This document shows positions 24,173 through 35,959 of a DNA stretch of 64,000 nucleotides, in pieces (positions within the stretch are counted from its first letter, which is position 1; every line of letters begins with the position of its first letter). The notes beneath the pieces were generated by a model. It was not told the origin of the DNA. It saw only the letters and a program-made list of their open reading frames with translations, and did no database searches. The translations under genes were made by a program, and so were the position numbers. The stretch is from NCBI RefSeq assembly GCF_003265705.1, contig NW_020312817.1:34435820-34499819 (forward strand). The letters are read 5' to 3'. The stretch comes from Callorhinus ursinus (taxonomy: Eukaryota > Chordata > Mammalia > Carnivora > Otariidae).

Positions 24173-24193
24173 AGAAATCTAGTTTATTTTTCT

Positions 24194-24350
24194 TTTTTTT
24201 AAAGATTTTATTTGACACAGAGAGAGAGCGCACAAGCAGGGGGAGCAGCAGAGGGAGAGGGAGAAGCAGACTCCCCACTGAGCAGGGAGCCCAATGCAGG
24301 GCTCGATCCCAGGACCAGACGCTTAACCAACTGAGCCACCCAGGCGCCCC
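24194..24350 (-). mobile_element. SINEC with internal deletion
   Basis: Antisense copy. 'ggaccagacgcttaacc' shows loss of the block that normally reads 'ctgggatcatgacctgag' and following bases between the two promoter-box regions. Duplication agaaatctagtttattttt / agaaagctagtttattttt at 24173 and 24351, one mismatch. Confidence 0.95.
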
Positions 24351-24371
24351 AGAAAGCTAGTTTATTTTTCT

Positions 24372-24719
24372 TGAATTCTATGAGGACTACGGTCACCTTT
24401 CATATCAAGTGGGTACATTTATCTACTACTTCTCCCTATGTAGAGCCTAATTTCAAGTTTTCTGGGCATATATATAATTTATTTACAAGAGCCTCAAGAC
24501 TGTTTGTATCCACATCAGAGAGCAGTATAATAATGATGGCCACTTACAGCAAGAGGTTCTTTTATAAATTGCAAAGCATTAATGCTTTAATTTACTCTCT
24601 CAGAATCTAGATGGGGATTGAATTCATAAGTTTATTCTTTCCTCTGGCTTCGTGCTGATTTATAAGGTGTGGAACTTTTAGGCAGTTCTGTTCTTTAGGA
24701 TGTTATTAATCAAAATCTA
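24372..24719. other. Unique sequence
   Basis: Nothing recognised. Confidence 0.5.
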
Positions 24720-24900
24720 GAAGAAGATGGCTTTTAGACTGAGGCCAGAACTCCTGGATTCTAGCTATAATTCTACCACTTCCAAGGTCATTAGCCTTGG
24801 ATAAGTTTACATTTCTGAGCCTCAGTCTTCTCAACTGCAAAATAAAAAGCTTAAACAGATGATTTTCCATGGGCCACTTCCAGTTCCAAAATTCAAGGGT
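24720..24900 (+). repeat. MIR SINE relic
   Basis: Core order 'ctataattctaccacttcc', 'tctgagcctcagtcttctc', 'aactgcaaaataaaaagc' is MIR-like. Confidence 0.7.
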
Positions 24901-25072
24901 TTTTAAGAGATGTTTAGTTTTATGTACTGTAGTTCATAAAATGAGAAAATTGGAAAGATACCTTGACTCATCAAAGGCATGTAAATGTTAAATTTTAACT
25001 GTCCAGAACACAATAGTCACACATTAGCAGTAATGATTATTTTTTCATGCATACTTCCCTATGAACATTGCC

Positions 25073-25127
25073 TAGAATATATTCCCTATGTATATAGAAT
25101 ATATTCCCTGTGTATATAGAATATTAT
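25073..25127 (+). repeat. 22-bp tandem repeat, about 2.5 units
   Basis: Unit tagaatatattccctatgtata at 25073, repeated at 25095 with one change (a to g), then a partial 'tagaatatt' at 25117. A small local duplication. Confidence 0.88.
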
Positions 25128-25239
25128 TCAGATGTACACGCATCAAAAATTGTATTTATGGTGCATAAATTGTAAAGGGAAACTACTTCTTAGCCTCTGC
25201 TTTCACCAATCTTTCCTTTTTAATTAATCAGGTACTCAT

Positions 25240-25440
25240 TCATTTAGTTAAAATTCAATAAGCATTTTTTGAGCATGTACATGTCATGTGATACAAACAG
25301 ACATTCCACTATTTATATTTAATTCTCCCAGAAATCCCAAGGGAGAGAAAACCGAGTATTAAAGAAGTTATATCTGGTTCAATGACAAAGAACTGATAAG
25401 TAGTGGAGCCAGAATTTGAACCCAGATTTGTTGGACCTAT
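25240..25440 (-). repeat. MIR SINE relic, antisense
   Basis: Ends with 'gtagtggagccagaatttga' and 'acccagatttgttggacc', the antisense of the MIR 5' region. Confidence 0.75.
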
Positions 25441-25449
25441 GCCAAATAT

Positions 25450-25910
25450 TTTTGTTTGCCTTCCAGACCCATTTGTTCTCCATTCTTTTCCACCCTGACC
25501 CCATCCAGAATGCTGACCTGTATGATCACATCAATATGCCAATAGGGATGCCCAGAAAGAGATACTAGAGAAAATAGGAAGTGAGGGCAGATGAGGGCAA
25601 ATTATGTTCTTGCCTCCTTCCCTGCAGGTTCACCAAGAGCTGGCTGCATCCCTTCACCAGAGCTCAGGGTTCCACTGAAGTTGGCCTATCCCACACAATT
25701 CTCCCTTCCAGGTTATGGTCACATTCCTTACTCTAGTGGGTCTAGTTGTGGTAACAGGTCTGGGGTACTGCATTTCATTTATGATTTCCTACATTCTGCC
25801 CCTGCCTTGGGAAACAGTCCCTTTTTAAGCCCTTCTCAGATTATCCTAACTAGAATAAACTTTCTCTTTCTTGCTGCAACCCTAATACAGTCACCAAATC
25901 TCTTTCTACC
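25450..25910 (+). repeat. Ancient interspersed repeat, class uncertain
   Basis: Contains 'ggctgcatcccttcaccag', 'ggtaacaggtctggggtac' and 'gggaaacagtcccttttt', phrases typical of an old mammal-wide repeat (LTR-like or L1 3'-end-like). The 156-codon open frame at 25591-26061 falls mostly in this repeat and is not a credible gene. Confidence 0.5.
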
Positions 25911-26061
25911 AAGCCATGCCATTTCACAAGTTAGGATGAAACAACCAACTGATTTAATCAAGTATTTGAGACCAGATATCTTCCAATGGTGTCAGCAAAA
26001 GCTAGTATTTGAAAGACATTATCATTGTTCTGTTCCTGTATTTCTCTCAATTAAAACTTAA

Positions 26062-27860
26062 AAAGAAATCAACAAAGATAAATGATTCAAGAATGACCAA
26101 AATTCTGTAATTGCCTCAGTGTGTTCTGCATCAGAATGATTCAAACAAACAAATCGAACCCACAGTGGTACTAAGTAACTGACCTATAATCAGCTCCTGC
26201 CATTAGAAGGAAATACTCTTGACATGCTATCCCTTCAACTACTCACACTTCAAGACAGGGCCTAGGATTAAGTTTGAAAGAGAATTAAACATTGGAGGGA
26301 TCATGTGACATCACAAAAGAAGCACACCAACTCTTTGTGTTGTTATTTATATTGCCTGGAGGTTGACATAAACTCTAATTTTTTTGTCTCCTCTATGTGA
26401 ACAAAAAGTAGTGGGAGGAACTTCTGGTGATTCTACCAAATAGGCAGAATTCTAGGACTACTGGTGTTCTTACATCCTAGCTGAGGAAGATACCTACACA
26501 CCAACCTCTTTGTTTGAATCAATTAGATATTAAGCCATGAGCTTCGAGAATTTCTTGGCCTGAAACAAGCAAAGACTGATTAATCTAAATGTCATTGCAA
26601 TGATGGGAAAGACACGTTTAAGCACTGAAAAAGAGGTCTCTAGACTGTGAATCCCTAGTCTGGGGCCTACTGACCTGGGATTTTAAGTCTTGGTTTTTGG
26701 GAGGCTTTGAAACTACTGAAATATGTGAAAAAGCTTGTGTGCATGTGCTTTTGACTGATGAGAGATTCCGTAGCATTAACTGAAATCTCAAAGAGACCTA
26801 AGAACTAAAGTTAATAGGGAAAAATGGGCAATATGTCTGCTTCACTGACAAGACCAGATTATACAGATTAGTAGACAAGATAACTTAGATATTATTCTGA
26901 TTCCATATACTCATCAGGCAATCTTCTGATTTGTACTTTAATTTCCCACATAGAGTTTTGGAAAGATACGTATCTTAACTTCAATTATTGCTTTAGCTAA
27001 AAATCGGTTTTGTGGATTTGAAATAGGTCCTTTATGTCTTTTTTCTCAAGGCTTGAGGTTCCCTGTATAAGTTATTTACTGAATTTCCAGACATATTGGA
27101 CTGGGGAACTGGACCCAGAAACAAAGACAACCAAATAAATCTCTGATGTCTTTGAGATCTTTTCTCACCACCAACCCTAACCCCACAACTACATAGCCTC
27201 TCACTGCTACAGGTTTAATCTGGAGTTTTAATATGCCAATACTGAATTCTGAAAAAGCTCACATGTTCTAGTACTTTCCTTCCCTTATATGTTTATTACT
27301 TTTTCTCATCAGGGAACCAGCAGTGAGTGATTTAATGACTATAAAATAATTTTTTTTTCATTTGAAAAACAGACGTCCTGAGGATATAATAAAGAATAAC
27401 ATTTGCTTAGAGGGAACAAGGTAATAATTGTTCCTTTCTATCCAGATCAGTGGACTTCACTTTTTGTGCTACAGGGTAAGAAGTAATAATGTATTTGGTC
27501 AGCTTTGTCCTCAAAGAGTTATTGATGTGATTTTTAAGAAGTTATATTTTTCTATTATTATGTTCACATGAAGGAGTGCTCTCTTCAAAGGAAATATGCT
27601 AGAAAGGAATCCATTATGATGCTGTAATGAGTGTCCTTCACCAAATGCAGAAAGAGAATTAAAGCTGTAACTCCAATGTTCTTATTCATGCTGGAAAAGA
27701 TTTTGTATCTCTAGTTCCCATCATGGAATGCTCAGCTGTCTTTTAACACCATTATATCCAAGAGAAGCACTCTTAGTTCTCTCTGTAGCCCCCAAGTTTC
27801 TTTCAAACCCTCTCAAAATCATCACCCTTCCAATGCCTTCCAAGTCATTGATCATTTAGT
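26062..27860. other. Unique sequence
   Basis: No exon or repeat firmly recognised. 27770-27860 may be the 5' continuation of the L2 that resumes at 27973. Confidence 0.45.
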
Positions 27861-27876
27861 GATCTCTGTCATTCTT

Positions 27877-27956
27877 TTTTTTAATTATGTTACCTCTGAA
27901 GCAAGTAATACATTATATATTTAAAAAAAAGAAGAAGAAGAAGAAGATAGTAGGAA
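27877..27956 (+). mobile_element. 80-bp micro L1 insertion
   Basis: Only the last few bases of an L1 3' end ('cctctgaagcaagtaataca', 'ttatatatttaaaaaaaa') and a (GAA)n tail, bounded by 16-bp duplications gatctctgtcattctt (27861-27876) / gatctctatcattctt (27957-27972). Confidence 0.85.
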
Positions 27957-27972
27957 GATCTCTATCATTCTT

Positions 27973-28445
27973 GAACTGACTTTACCATTTGACACTAGTA
28001 ACTCCCTTCTTCAAAAACTGTATCTCCTTGGTTTAACTGCTGAGAATATTTTTTTCTTTTTTCTTGGTCTTACACCTCTCCACTCCTCCTGCCTCCTCTC
28101 TATTACTGACCATTCAGTGCCTCAGCCCTCCTCTTAAATGCTTCACTCTCCAAGGTTCAACCCTTGATAATTTTCTCATTGGGAAATCTTACCCACCACT
28201 TCTATGGTGGCAACACCCAGATCTGTGTCTTCATGCCAGGCCACTCTGATGAATACCTAGGTCCAGTGCATCTAAATACCAACCAGGCATCCTCAAATGG
28301 GTACTTGAGATTTACCTGCCCAAAATGGAATCCATTATCCCCCCTCACCTTCCCCCTAGCCAAACTAGTTCCCCCCTCTATAATCCTTCCTTTGCTTAAT
28401 TTTGTCCCTGTTTACCCAGGTGTTCAAGTCAGAGGTGACTAACAC
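27973..28445 (+). repeat. L2 LINE relic
   Basis: Matches the L2 body in order: 'gcctcagccctcctctta', 'acccagatctgtgtcttcat', 'accaaccaggcatcctcaaa', 'ccctgtttacccaggtgtt'. Open frames at 28064-28442 are derived from it. Confidence 0.75.
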
Positions 28446-28515
28446 TCTTAAGACCTTTACACAAGTGATAACATTTGAGCTTCATCCTCATGAATAAATA
28501 GAAATGTAACAATTT

Positions 28516-28736
28516 GGGGGTGCCTGGGTGGCTCAGTTGGTTAAGTTCGACTCTTGATTTTGGCTCAGGTCATGATCTCAGGGTTGTGAGATCGAGCCCT
28601 GCATTGGGTTCTGCTCTGAGCATGGAGCCTACTTAGATTCTCCCTTTCTCCCTCTCCCTCTACCCTTCCCACCCTGCTCACATGTGTGCACTCTCTCTCT
28701 CTCTCTCTAAAATAAAAATTTTTTTAATTAAAAAAA
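28516..28736 (+). mobile_element. SINEC, older subfamily
   Basis: Sense copy with middle 'gggttgtgagatcgagcc' and long CT run. Duplication agaaatgtaacaattt (28500-28515) / agaaatgtaccaattt (28737-28752). Confidence 0.96.
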
Positions 28737-28859
28737 AGAAATGTACCAATTTGGAAAAAGCACAGAAGAGCATCCCAAGAATGAGACAAGATTTTCAAAA
28801 AGTCATTGAGTTGAGCATTTTTCCTTATGTGTTCTTTCAAGTTCATAAAAAAAGGAAAG

Positions 28860-29045
28860 GACAAATATAGGGGGGAAAGTCACTGAGTCATAAACAGCAT
28901 GATGTGTTTAGAGAATGATAAGAAACTATACTGGGCTGGATTATAGAGAGTAAAGTAGAAATTGGCAGGAAATGAAATAGAAGTAAACTGGGGTCAGATT
29001 GTAAAAGATCTTGTGTATCATGCTAAGGCTTTGTATGTTATTCTA
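28860..29045 (+). repeat. Ancient LINE-like (L2/CR1-like) relic
   Basis: 'gtcagattgtaaaagatctt' and 'tgctaaggctttgtatgtta' resemble a mammal-wide ancient repeat also seen at 35.8 and 43.6 kb. Confidence 0.5.
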
Positions 29046-29343
29046 TAAGCAATAGGAGGTCTCCTACAATCCTCAGAGAACGGTCTTTTTTTAGCAACAC
29101 CTTGTGGTCTTTACACTGACTCTAATCTCTTCCAAATTCTCATCATATCTGTCTTGAGTCATTTTTGGGAAACTCATAACTCCCAGAGAAGCATTCAATA
29201 TTTGTTGCTCAAGGTTCATGGGGGCTACAACAGCATTGTACTGCCCTTATAATCTTCTTAATAAGGATATTGTAGTGAACATTTATTGTGTTAGATAGCT
29301 ATCATCCACTTCCCCATCTTTTGGAAACAGAAACTCAATTTTC

Positions 29344-29502
29344 GGTGTGCCTGGGTGGCTCAGTCAGTTAAGCATCTGCCTTCAGCTGGTCATGATCTCG
29401 AGGTCCTAGGATCAAGCCCTGCATTGGGCTCTCTGATCGGCGGAGAGTCTGCTTCTCCCTCTCCCTCTGTGCACTCTCTCTCTCAAATAAATAAATAAAA
29501 TC

Positions 29503-29581
<79 letters not shown>

Positions 29582-29605
29582 GAAGAAAGAAAGAAAGAAA
29601 CTAAC
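29344..29605 (+). mobile_element. SINEC whose tail became a (GAAA)n/(GA)n microsatellite
   Basis: Sense copy; after 'aaataaataaataaaatc' the poly(A) has grown into about 100 bp of GAAA and GA repeats (29500-29600). Exact duplication 'aaactcaattttc' at 29331-29343 and 29606-29618 encloses head and microsatellite together. Frames at 29368-29763 are produced by the repeat. Confidence 0.96.
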
Positions 29606-29618
29606 AAACTCAATTTTC

Positions 29619-29905
29619 CTTTGAGGATCACCTCTCTTCCACTGAAGTCTGTGTGCTTTAAGTGGAGGTGACTCTTTGTCCAGCTCCTGCACCCTTTCCT
29701 CCACCAACTGGGCCATTTCATCACTCTGACCAATGTAACGCTTCCGGGGTACCCACAACTCAATTAAAGCAAATGATAGTCAGGTCCAGATATTTTGTTT
29801 ATACTATTTAGGGAAATGCTATCTTTTCTATGGAATCTGAATGCGAGAAGATGTTAATAGTGTAGCAACTGCAAACCAGCTTATCCCCTCCAAGAGTCTG
29901 AGGAT
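29619..29905. other. Unique sequence
   Basis: Nothing recognised. Confidence 0.5.
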
Positions 29906-29922
29906 AAAGACAATGTGGAATA

Positions 29923-30655
29923 CAAAGATACAAATGTAGGGATCCGAAGGGGTATGTGCACCCCGATGTTTATAGCAGCAATGTCCACAATAGCCAAACT
30001 GTGGTGGAAAAAGCCAAGATGTCCGTCGACAGATGAATGGATAAAGAAGAGGTGGTATATATACACAATGGAATATTATGCAGCCATCAAAAGGAATGAG
30101 ATCCTGCCATTTGCAACGACATGGATGGAACTGGAGGGTGTTATGCTGAGTGAAATAAGTCAATCAGAGAAAGACATGTATCATATGACCTCACTGATAT
30201 GAGGAATTCTTAATTTCAGGAAACAAACTGAGGGTTGCTGGAGTGGTGGAGGGTGGGAGGGATGGGGTGGCTGGGTCATAGACATTGAGGAGGGTATGTG
30301 CTATGGTGAGCGCTGTGAATTGTGCAAGACTGTTGAATCACAGATCTGTACTTCTGAAACAAATAATGCAATATATGTTAAGAAAAAAAGAAGAAGATAG
30401 CAGGAAGGGAAGAATGAAGAGGAGTAAGTCGGAGGATGTGATGAACCATGAGAGACGATGGACTCTGAAAAACAAACTGAGGGTTCTAGAGGGGAGGGGA
30501 GTGGGGGGACGGGTTAGCCTGGTGATGGGTATTAAAGAGGGCACATTCTGCATGGAGCACTGGGTGTTATGCACAAACAATGAATCATGGAACACTACAT
30601 CAAAAACTAATGATGTAATGTATGGTGATTAACATAACAATGAAAAATTTAAAAA
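29923..30655 (+). mobile_element. 5'-truncated young L1 (733 bp)
   Basis: Begins near the ORF2 end (frame 29915-30202 carries PSTDEWIKKRWYIYTMEYYA, an L1 ORF2 C-terminal motif), continues through two 3' UTR modules separated by 'agaaaaaaagaagaagatag', and ends with A-rich tail. Exact 17-bp duplication 'aaagacaatgtggaata' at 29906-29922 and 30656-30672. Confidence 0.97.
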
Positions 30656-30672
30656 AAAGACAATGTGGAATA

Positions 30673-31260
30673 AAACATACACAAGAGATATCCACAGCTG
30701 TGTTTTGAACGCCATAGGGGATAGAGTGTAGTAATTGCAAGGCCTCTACCTTCACTAAGCTTAAAATATATCTGAGAAAACATAATAACTGTAAGAGTAA
30801 TGCTTAAGAAAAAGAAGAAAATTGGGAAACTACCCAACTATTAAGACAAGCAGGAGAGTCTGCCAATCGGCGCAAACTTGAGGAAGGTGAGGTTGAAGAA
30901 GTATTAAATTAGGCATTTAGGCTTTCCTTTGTCTCTCAGTCTTCTTCTTTCTTCCCATCACCTCACATTCTTAAATATTAATGGGTAAAAATATTCTCAC
31001 CCCTCAGCCTGCCCTGGCTTTATTCTGAACTATCTTATAACCATGTTTTTCTGTAGAAAAGGAAGGGTGTTGGCATACTAATTTTAAAACAGATTGACAG
31101 GCAACAGAAAGTTAGACTGAGAAATGCTCACATGATCTGAGTGCGATCCAGGGATGGCGATGGAAGAAAGATGCTTAAGAAAACTGCAAAATCAGGAGAC
31201 AGGATGATTGAGTCAGACTGAAGAATGCAGAAAGAACTTAAGGTAATTTGAGCAGACCAG

Positions 31261-31291
<31 letters not shown>

Positions 31292-31955
31292 CCACTAGTA
31301 AGTAAAACACTCCAGGCATAGAGAAAGCACCTGGAGGAGAGGTATTATTAAGATATTTTTTGTCATGCTGAGAGGAATCTAAACAAATGGAAGAAATATA
31401 AAATGGAAGTTTCAAAGACAGTTGTTTTGAACTGAAACTAAGGAGTAGACCTGAGATCAAAGTACAGAGCTGAAGATCAGAAGACTAAACTGCCTCATCC
31501 TGGAAAAGCCCAGCACTGTTTCTCTCTGGCTCATGCTGGATCGAGTAATGAGGCCATCTGCTTGTAATGTTTGCTCCGTGTGTGGCTTATGCCCAGAAAT
31601 CTCCACGCCTTCCAGCAAAGTCATTTTTACACTGTACTTGACAGACAGAGCATGTGTTTGTGCTAAAAACACTGCAGGAAATGGGTACTGGGAGGAATCA
31701 GAAAAGCCTTGACCTTGGAAGAAGACAGCCATGAGCTCTGAGGAGGTAGTATCAAAAAGCTAGGGGCAGTAGAATGCTGAGGAACCTACTAGAAGTAATT
31801 CCTTAGACTCCTACCACACCATGGTAGGCAAGAACATCTGTTTGCCGTTGCTTTGGGGGAAGACAAAGCATGGTGGCCTTATTCTTTGATTTTTAAGTAA
31901 CTTTACTTTCTTCAATATTTAGCTAAAAGAAGTAAACCCAAAAAATGACCTTGAA
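30673..31955. other. Mostly unique sequence
   Basis: Contains an A30 homopolymer near 31265-31291. Minus-strand frames at 31128-31732 show no family resemblance. Confidence 0.45.
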
Positions 31956-31964
31956 AATCTTAGT

Positions 31965-32390
31965 GGGGACCCCATTGCCAACTGGATAAAGCCCAAATTC
32001 CTCACCATGATCCTTTACAATCTGACCCCAACTTACTTTGCCACCAACCCCATCTCAAGCCATTTACTACCATACCCACTCCCATTTTTGACAATCCACA
32101 AATATGGCATACCCTTCGATGCCTCCACACCATTGAAAGTGTAGCTTGCACTACCCAAAATATAATTTTCACCCTTTTCCAGTGGATTATAATCCTGATG
32201 AAAAAAAGTTTCTATCCAGTTTGCTACTTCCAAATAATAGACATTGTGATTAAATGACATTCATTATATTCCTTTTCTGCTCAGCATCTTTCAGCAACTA
32301 TTTTCTATCACGCCAAACCAGCTGTCTGTTCTTGTCCATTTAAGTCCTAACTGTTCTCCCACTTTTACTTCACAACCCTGATTGATTTTA
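31965..32390 (+). repeat. L2 LINE relic
   Basis: Order 'ccaaattcctcaccatgatc', 'tacaatctgaccccaactta', 'ccccatctcaagccatttac' follows the L2 body. Confidence 0.7.
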
Positions 32391-32424
32391 GCACTGCTTT
32401 CTTAATTAAGCAAATCGGTTTTGG

Positions 32425-32426
<2 letters not shown>

Positions 32427-32475
<49 letters not shown>
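32427..32475 (+). repeat. (CA)n microsatellite
   Basis: About 24 uninterrupted CA units. Confidence 0.97.
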
Positions 32476-32476
<1 letters not shown>

Positions 32477-32784
32477 TTGCCCCCTGACTGTCTTGCATGG
32501 AGGGTGCTGGGCAGCGAGGCTGGGAAGGGATCTAGCAAGTCTGAGGTGTGAATCAGGTCTAAGAAGCAACCACTCCAATGTAGCTGACAGAGAAACTAGA
32601 ACCAGAACCCCAAGAAGTAGCCAGCAACAGAGAATAGGAAGACTAGAACAAGTAGGCTTGGAGGGGATGAAACCTCCCAAGGTGTCTACTATAAGCTCAT
32701 GTAAGAGAAAGAGCCATGGAGGTTACCCTGTTTTTAAACAGGGAATAATGCCTCTCCTCTGCATCCCTCTAGACTCCTAGTTCT

Positions 32785-33457
32785 TTTTTTTTTTTATTCC
32801 AGTGTACTTAACATACAGTCTCATATTTGTTTCGGATGTGCAATATAGTGATTCAACAACTTCATACATCCCCCTGTGCTCATCAGGACAAGTGCACTCC
32901 TTAATCCTCACATCTAATTCACCCACCCCCCAGCCGCTGGTAACCATCAGTTGTTCTCTATAGTTAAGAGTGAGTTTTTTTGGTTTGTCTCTTTATTTTT
33001 CCTTTGTTCATTTGTTTCATTTCTTAAATCCCACGTATGAGTGAAATCATATGGTATCTGTCTTTCTATGACTGACTTAACTTCACTTAGGATCATACCC
33101 TCTACACCCATACACATTCTTGCCAATGGCAAGATTTCATTCTTTTTTATAGCTGAGTAATATTCCATTATATATATACACACACACATACTATCACCTC
33201 TTCCTTAGCCATTCATCTATGGATGGACACGGGTGGCTTCCATAATTTGGCTATTGTAAATAATGCTGCAATAAACATAGGGGTGCATATATATATTTTT
33301 GAATTACTGTTTTTGTTTTCTTTGGGTAAATACCCAGGAATGGAATTCCTGGATCATATGGTAATTCTGTTTTTAATTTTTTGAGGAACGTCCATACTGT
33401 TCTCTACAGTGGCTGCACCAGTTTGCATTCCACCCACAGCACAAGAGGGTGCCTTTT
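32785..33457 (-). mobile_element. 5'-truncated L1, antisense (673 bp)
   Basis: Reverse copy of an L1 3' UTR and ORF2 end; minus frame 32947-33189 carries MEYYSAIKKNEILPLA, typical of L1 ORF2. Duplication tctagactcctagttct (32768-32784) / tctagactactagttct (33458-33474). Internal (AT)(AC) run near 33173-33190. Confidence 0.96.
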
Positions 33458-33474
33458 TCTAGACTACTAGTTCT

Positions 33475-35720
33475 CATTTTCCCTGCCATTGCATATGATG
33501 CCCAGAACTCACCACCTCTCGGAAATCCCAACTCCACTCTGATATTCTGCTATGTTCCTTGCCCCTTGTAACTTCGTCAGCTTCTTCTTCAAGGTGTGCA
33601 TGTCTGCCTCTACAATGAGACTGTAGGCAATGGCACTATCCTACTTAAGTTTCTGACATATGCTCAAACATACAGGACAGTTTGTGCTGAAACAGTGTCT
33701 GTTTCTGTATGAATTAGAGGTATTGTAGCCCCACCACCCATGTCATAATTGTTCTGTATATGAATTGAATGGATATTTTCTTCACCTCTTTTGCTGTTTG
33801 AGATATGTGATTTATATTTTTACAACCTAACATCATTCATGTTGATGAACTTGAATGAAGTTCCCCTTTGTTCTGCAGCACCTTGCTGTATTTCATGTAA
33901 AGAATATTAGTCATCCTTCCAGGTCAGGAGTATTACATATTTGGATTGCACAATTTGTATTTTGTGAAGAACTGCTTCTTGGCTATTTGTTCAGTTTCAT
34001 CATGGTGATGACATGAGGAAGCACTTTGAAAGAGAAAAACTGTTCCTGATTTTACATATTTCACATGTCCTGATTTTACATGTTCTGTAATATATTAATA
34101 GCATATTCAATTAGAGCTTTCAAGGAATTTTTTCTTAATGAAATTTTAATTTTGTTAATTCCAAGCCACAATAATTGGGACAGAGTGGGTTGAATTGGGA
34201 CTTTATTCAGGAATATCATTTTCATGGTCAGATTATGCCTTCAAAGTCCCTCAAATCTTCCACCCTACAAATGGATATGTACAATGCTGTACAGACACTC
34301 CCTGTCATTGTCAAAGACAGTCACTGCTCTGCCCTCCAAGGAAAATATTGTGTTCACTTAGGTTAAGTTACTTTATGCCAGGAAGGTTCATTTCAAAGTA
34401 TCTTACAAGGCTGATTTTTTTTATTAGGGCAGGTTCATATTTTTAACCTATAAATCTTCTTAAAGAGCTTTTATTGCATAGTTAAATGTCATTTCAGTTT
34501 AAGGTTTTTGGCTTTTTTACTTTAAGAGAGGCGTTAGTTCTAGTGGCTTTTAATTTTTTGAAACAAGAGTTGGAGTCCCTAATTCCTTGAGAAACCTCAT
34601 AATTGTTTGCTCTTCAGTGCATTGTTTATATAGAAATAGTCAGACTTCAGTTTTTCTACCATCTTCACCTCATGTAACTAGAATCTTATTCTAGAAAACA
34701 AAATAAATTAAGACATTATGATAATGGCCATTTTGCTTTTGCTTTCTTTTTTTCCATTTGAAATCCCACAATGAATGTGTTTTAGATTTTTTTTTTCCTA
34801 ATCTGGACAGGTTAAAAAAAAATTATTTTCACTGATTTTATTATATGGTACTGCCATCTATGGGTACTACTCAAAGAATAATTTTGGCTTGGGGGAAAGA
34901 AATTTTTATAATTTGGAACCTAAAAAACCATCTAGTCCTCACCTCTTAGTTATAAATAAGAAATTCAAGACCTTAAGGGGTTAAATAACTTCAGTATGGG
35001 CACGTGGTTGGTCAATAATAGAGGCTGAATTATTGCCTATACCTAATGTTTTAGAACTGTACAAGTGATTTTTAATTTACTTTTTTTTGCCTCTTTTATA
35101 ACTCAAACAGAAGTATCTGGTTCCTAACATTTGAAGATGTATTGTTTTTTAAAAAAGTGAGGTAAAGATGAGCTATTTTAACTATATAAACATCTAACCA
35201 TTTAAGGATTCCTATGTTAAGTAATTAACTTACATATCTGTTTTGAGGAATTTTTAAAGAATAAGGCAAGATCTCTGTACTTAAGGAAGTTTTAAACCTT
35301 GTTACATTAAAAAGATATTTGCATATAAAACTTAGGTAAGTGTTATTTAAAGGTAGAAGGAATAGGAATCCAATGTAATTTTTAATTACTTTGTGATAAC
35401 CTCTAAACACAAGGGGATCAATGGAAGAAAACAAAAGTGTGGCTACTATTTCTGAGAGTAACTACAAAAATATTTTGAAAGTTTAATGGCAAGAAATTCC
35501 AGTGAGAAATTCGTTTTATATTTCTTCCGAAAAAGTTCAAATTTAACAAAAAACACATTGGAGTATACTGATTTTCGACCTTCTTTTCCTTTTTTCTTTT
35601 TTTTGGTGTTCAATTTAATATTGCCAACATTTTAATAACTGGAATTGCTTAGCAATAAAAGGGCCAGTGAAAGCAACTGGGAAATCCTTATTTCCAGAAC
35701 TGCAGGAAGTAGATAATTGA
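33475..35720. other. Unique sequence
   Basis: No exon or repeat supported, apart from a faint MIR/L2-like tract near 34940-35040. Confidence 0.45.
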
Positions 35721-35724
35721 AGAA

Positions 35725-35930
35725 GGACATACAGAGGTATTCAGATAGGTCAAAAGAGAACCAGGAAAAATGCTATAGAATGAAAAAGAGGAACAAGTTT
35801 CAAGGAGGGAATTGTCATATGCTTCAGGCCAGGGGAAGACAATAAGGGCTTAGAACAAATTTCATATCATACTAGGAGATTATCAGTGGTCTTTGACAGA
35901 AGATTTTGATTAGAGTGACCTTCCCCAAAA
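35725..35930 (+). repeat. Ancient LINE-like (L2/CR1-like) relic
   Basis: Same weak pattern as 28860-29045 ('gaagattttgattagagtga'). Confidence 0.4.
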
Positions 35931-35959
35931 TATTAATTTTCACCAACAGTGCCCTTTAC

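Noticed and set aside
25591..26061. 156-codon open frame on the plus strand
   Set aside because: Lies mostly in an ancient repeat, has no recognisable domain, and no splice or start context.
32402..32780. Overlapping 92- and 119-codon frames through the CA repeat
   Set aside because: Open only because a dinucleotide repeat has no stops in these frames.
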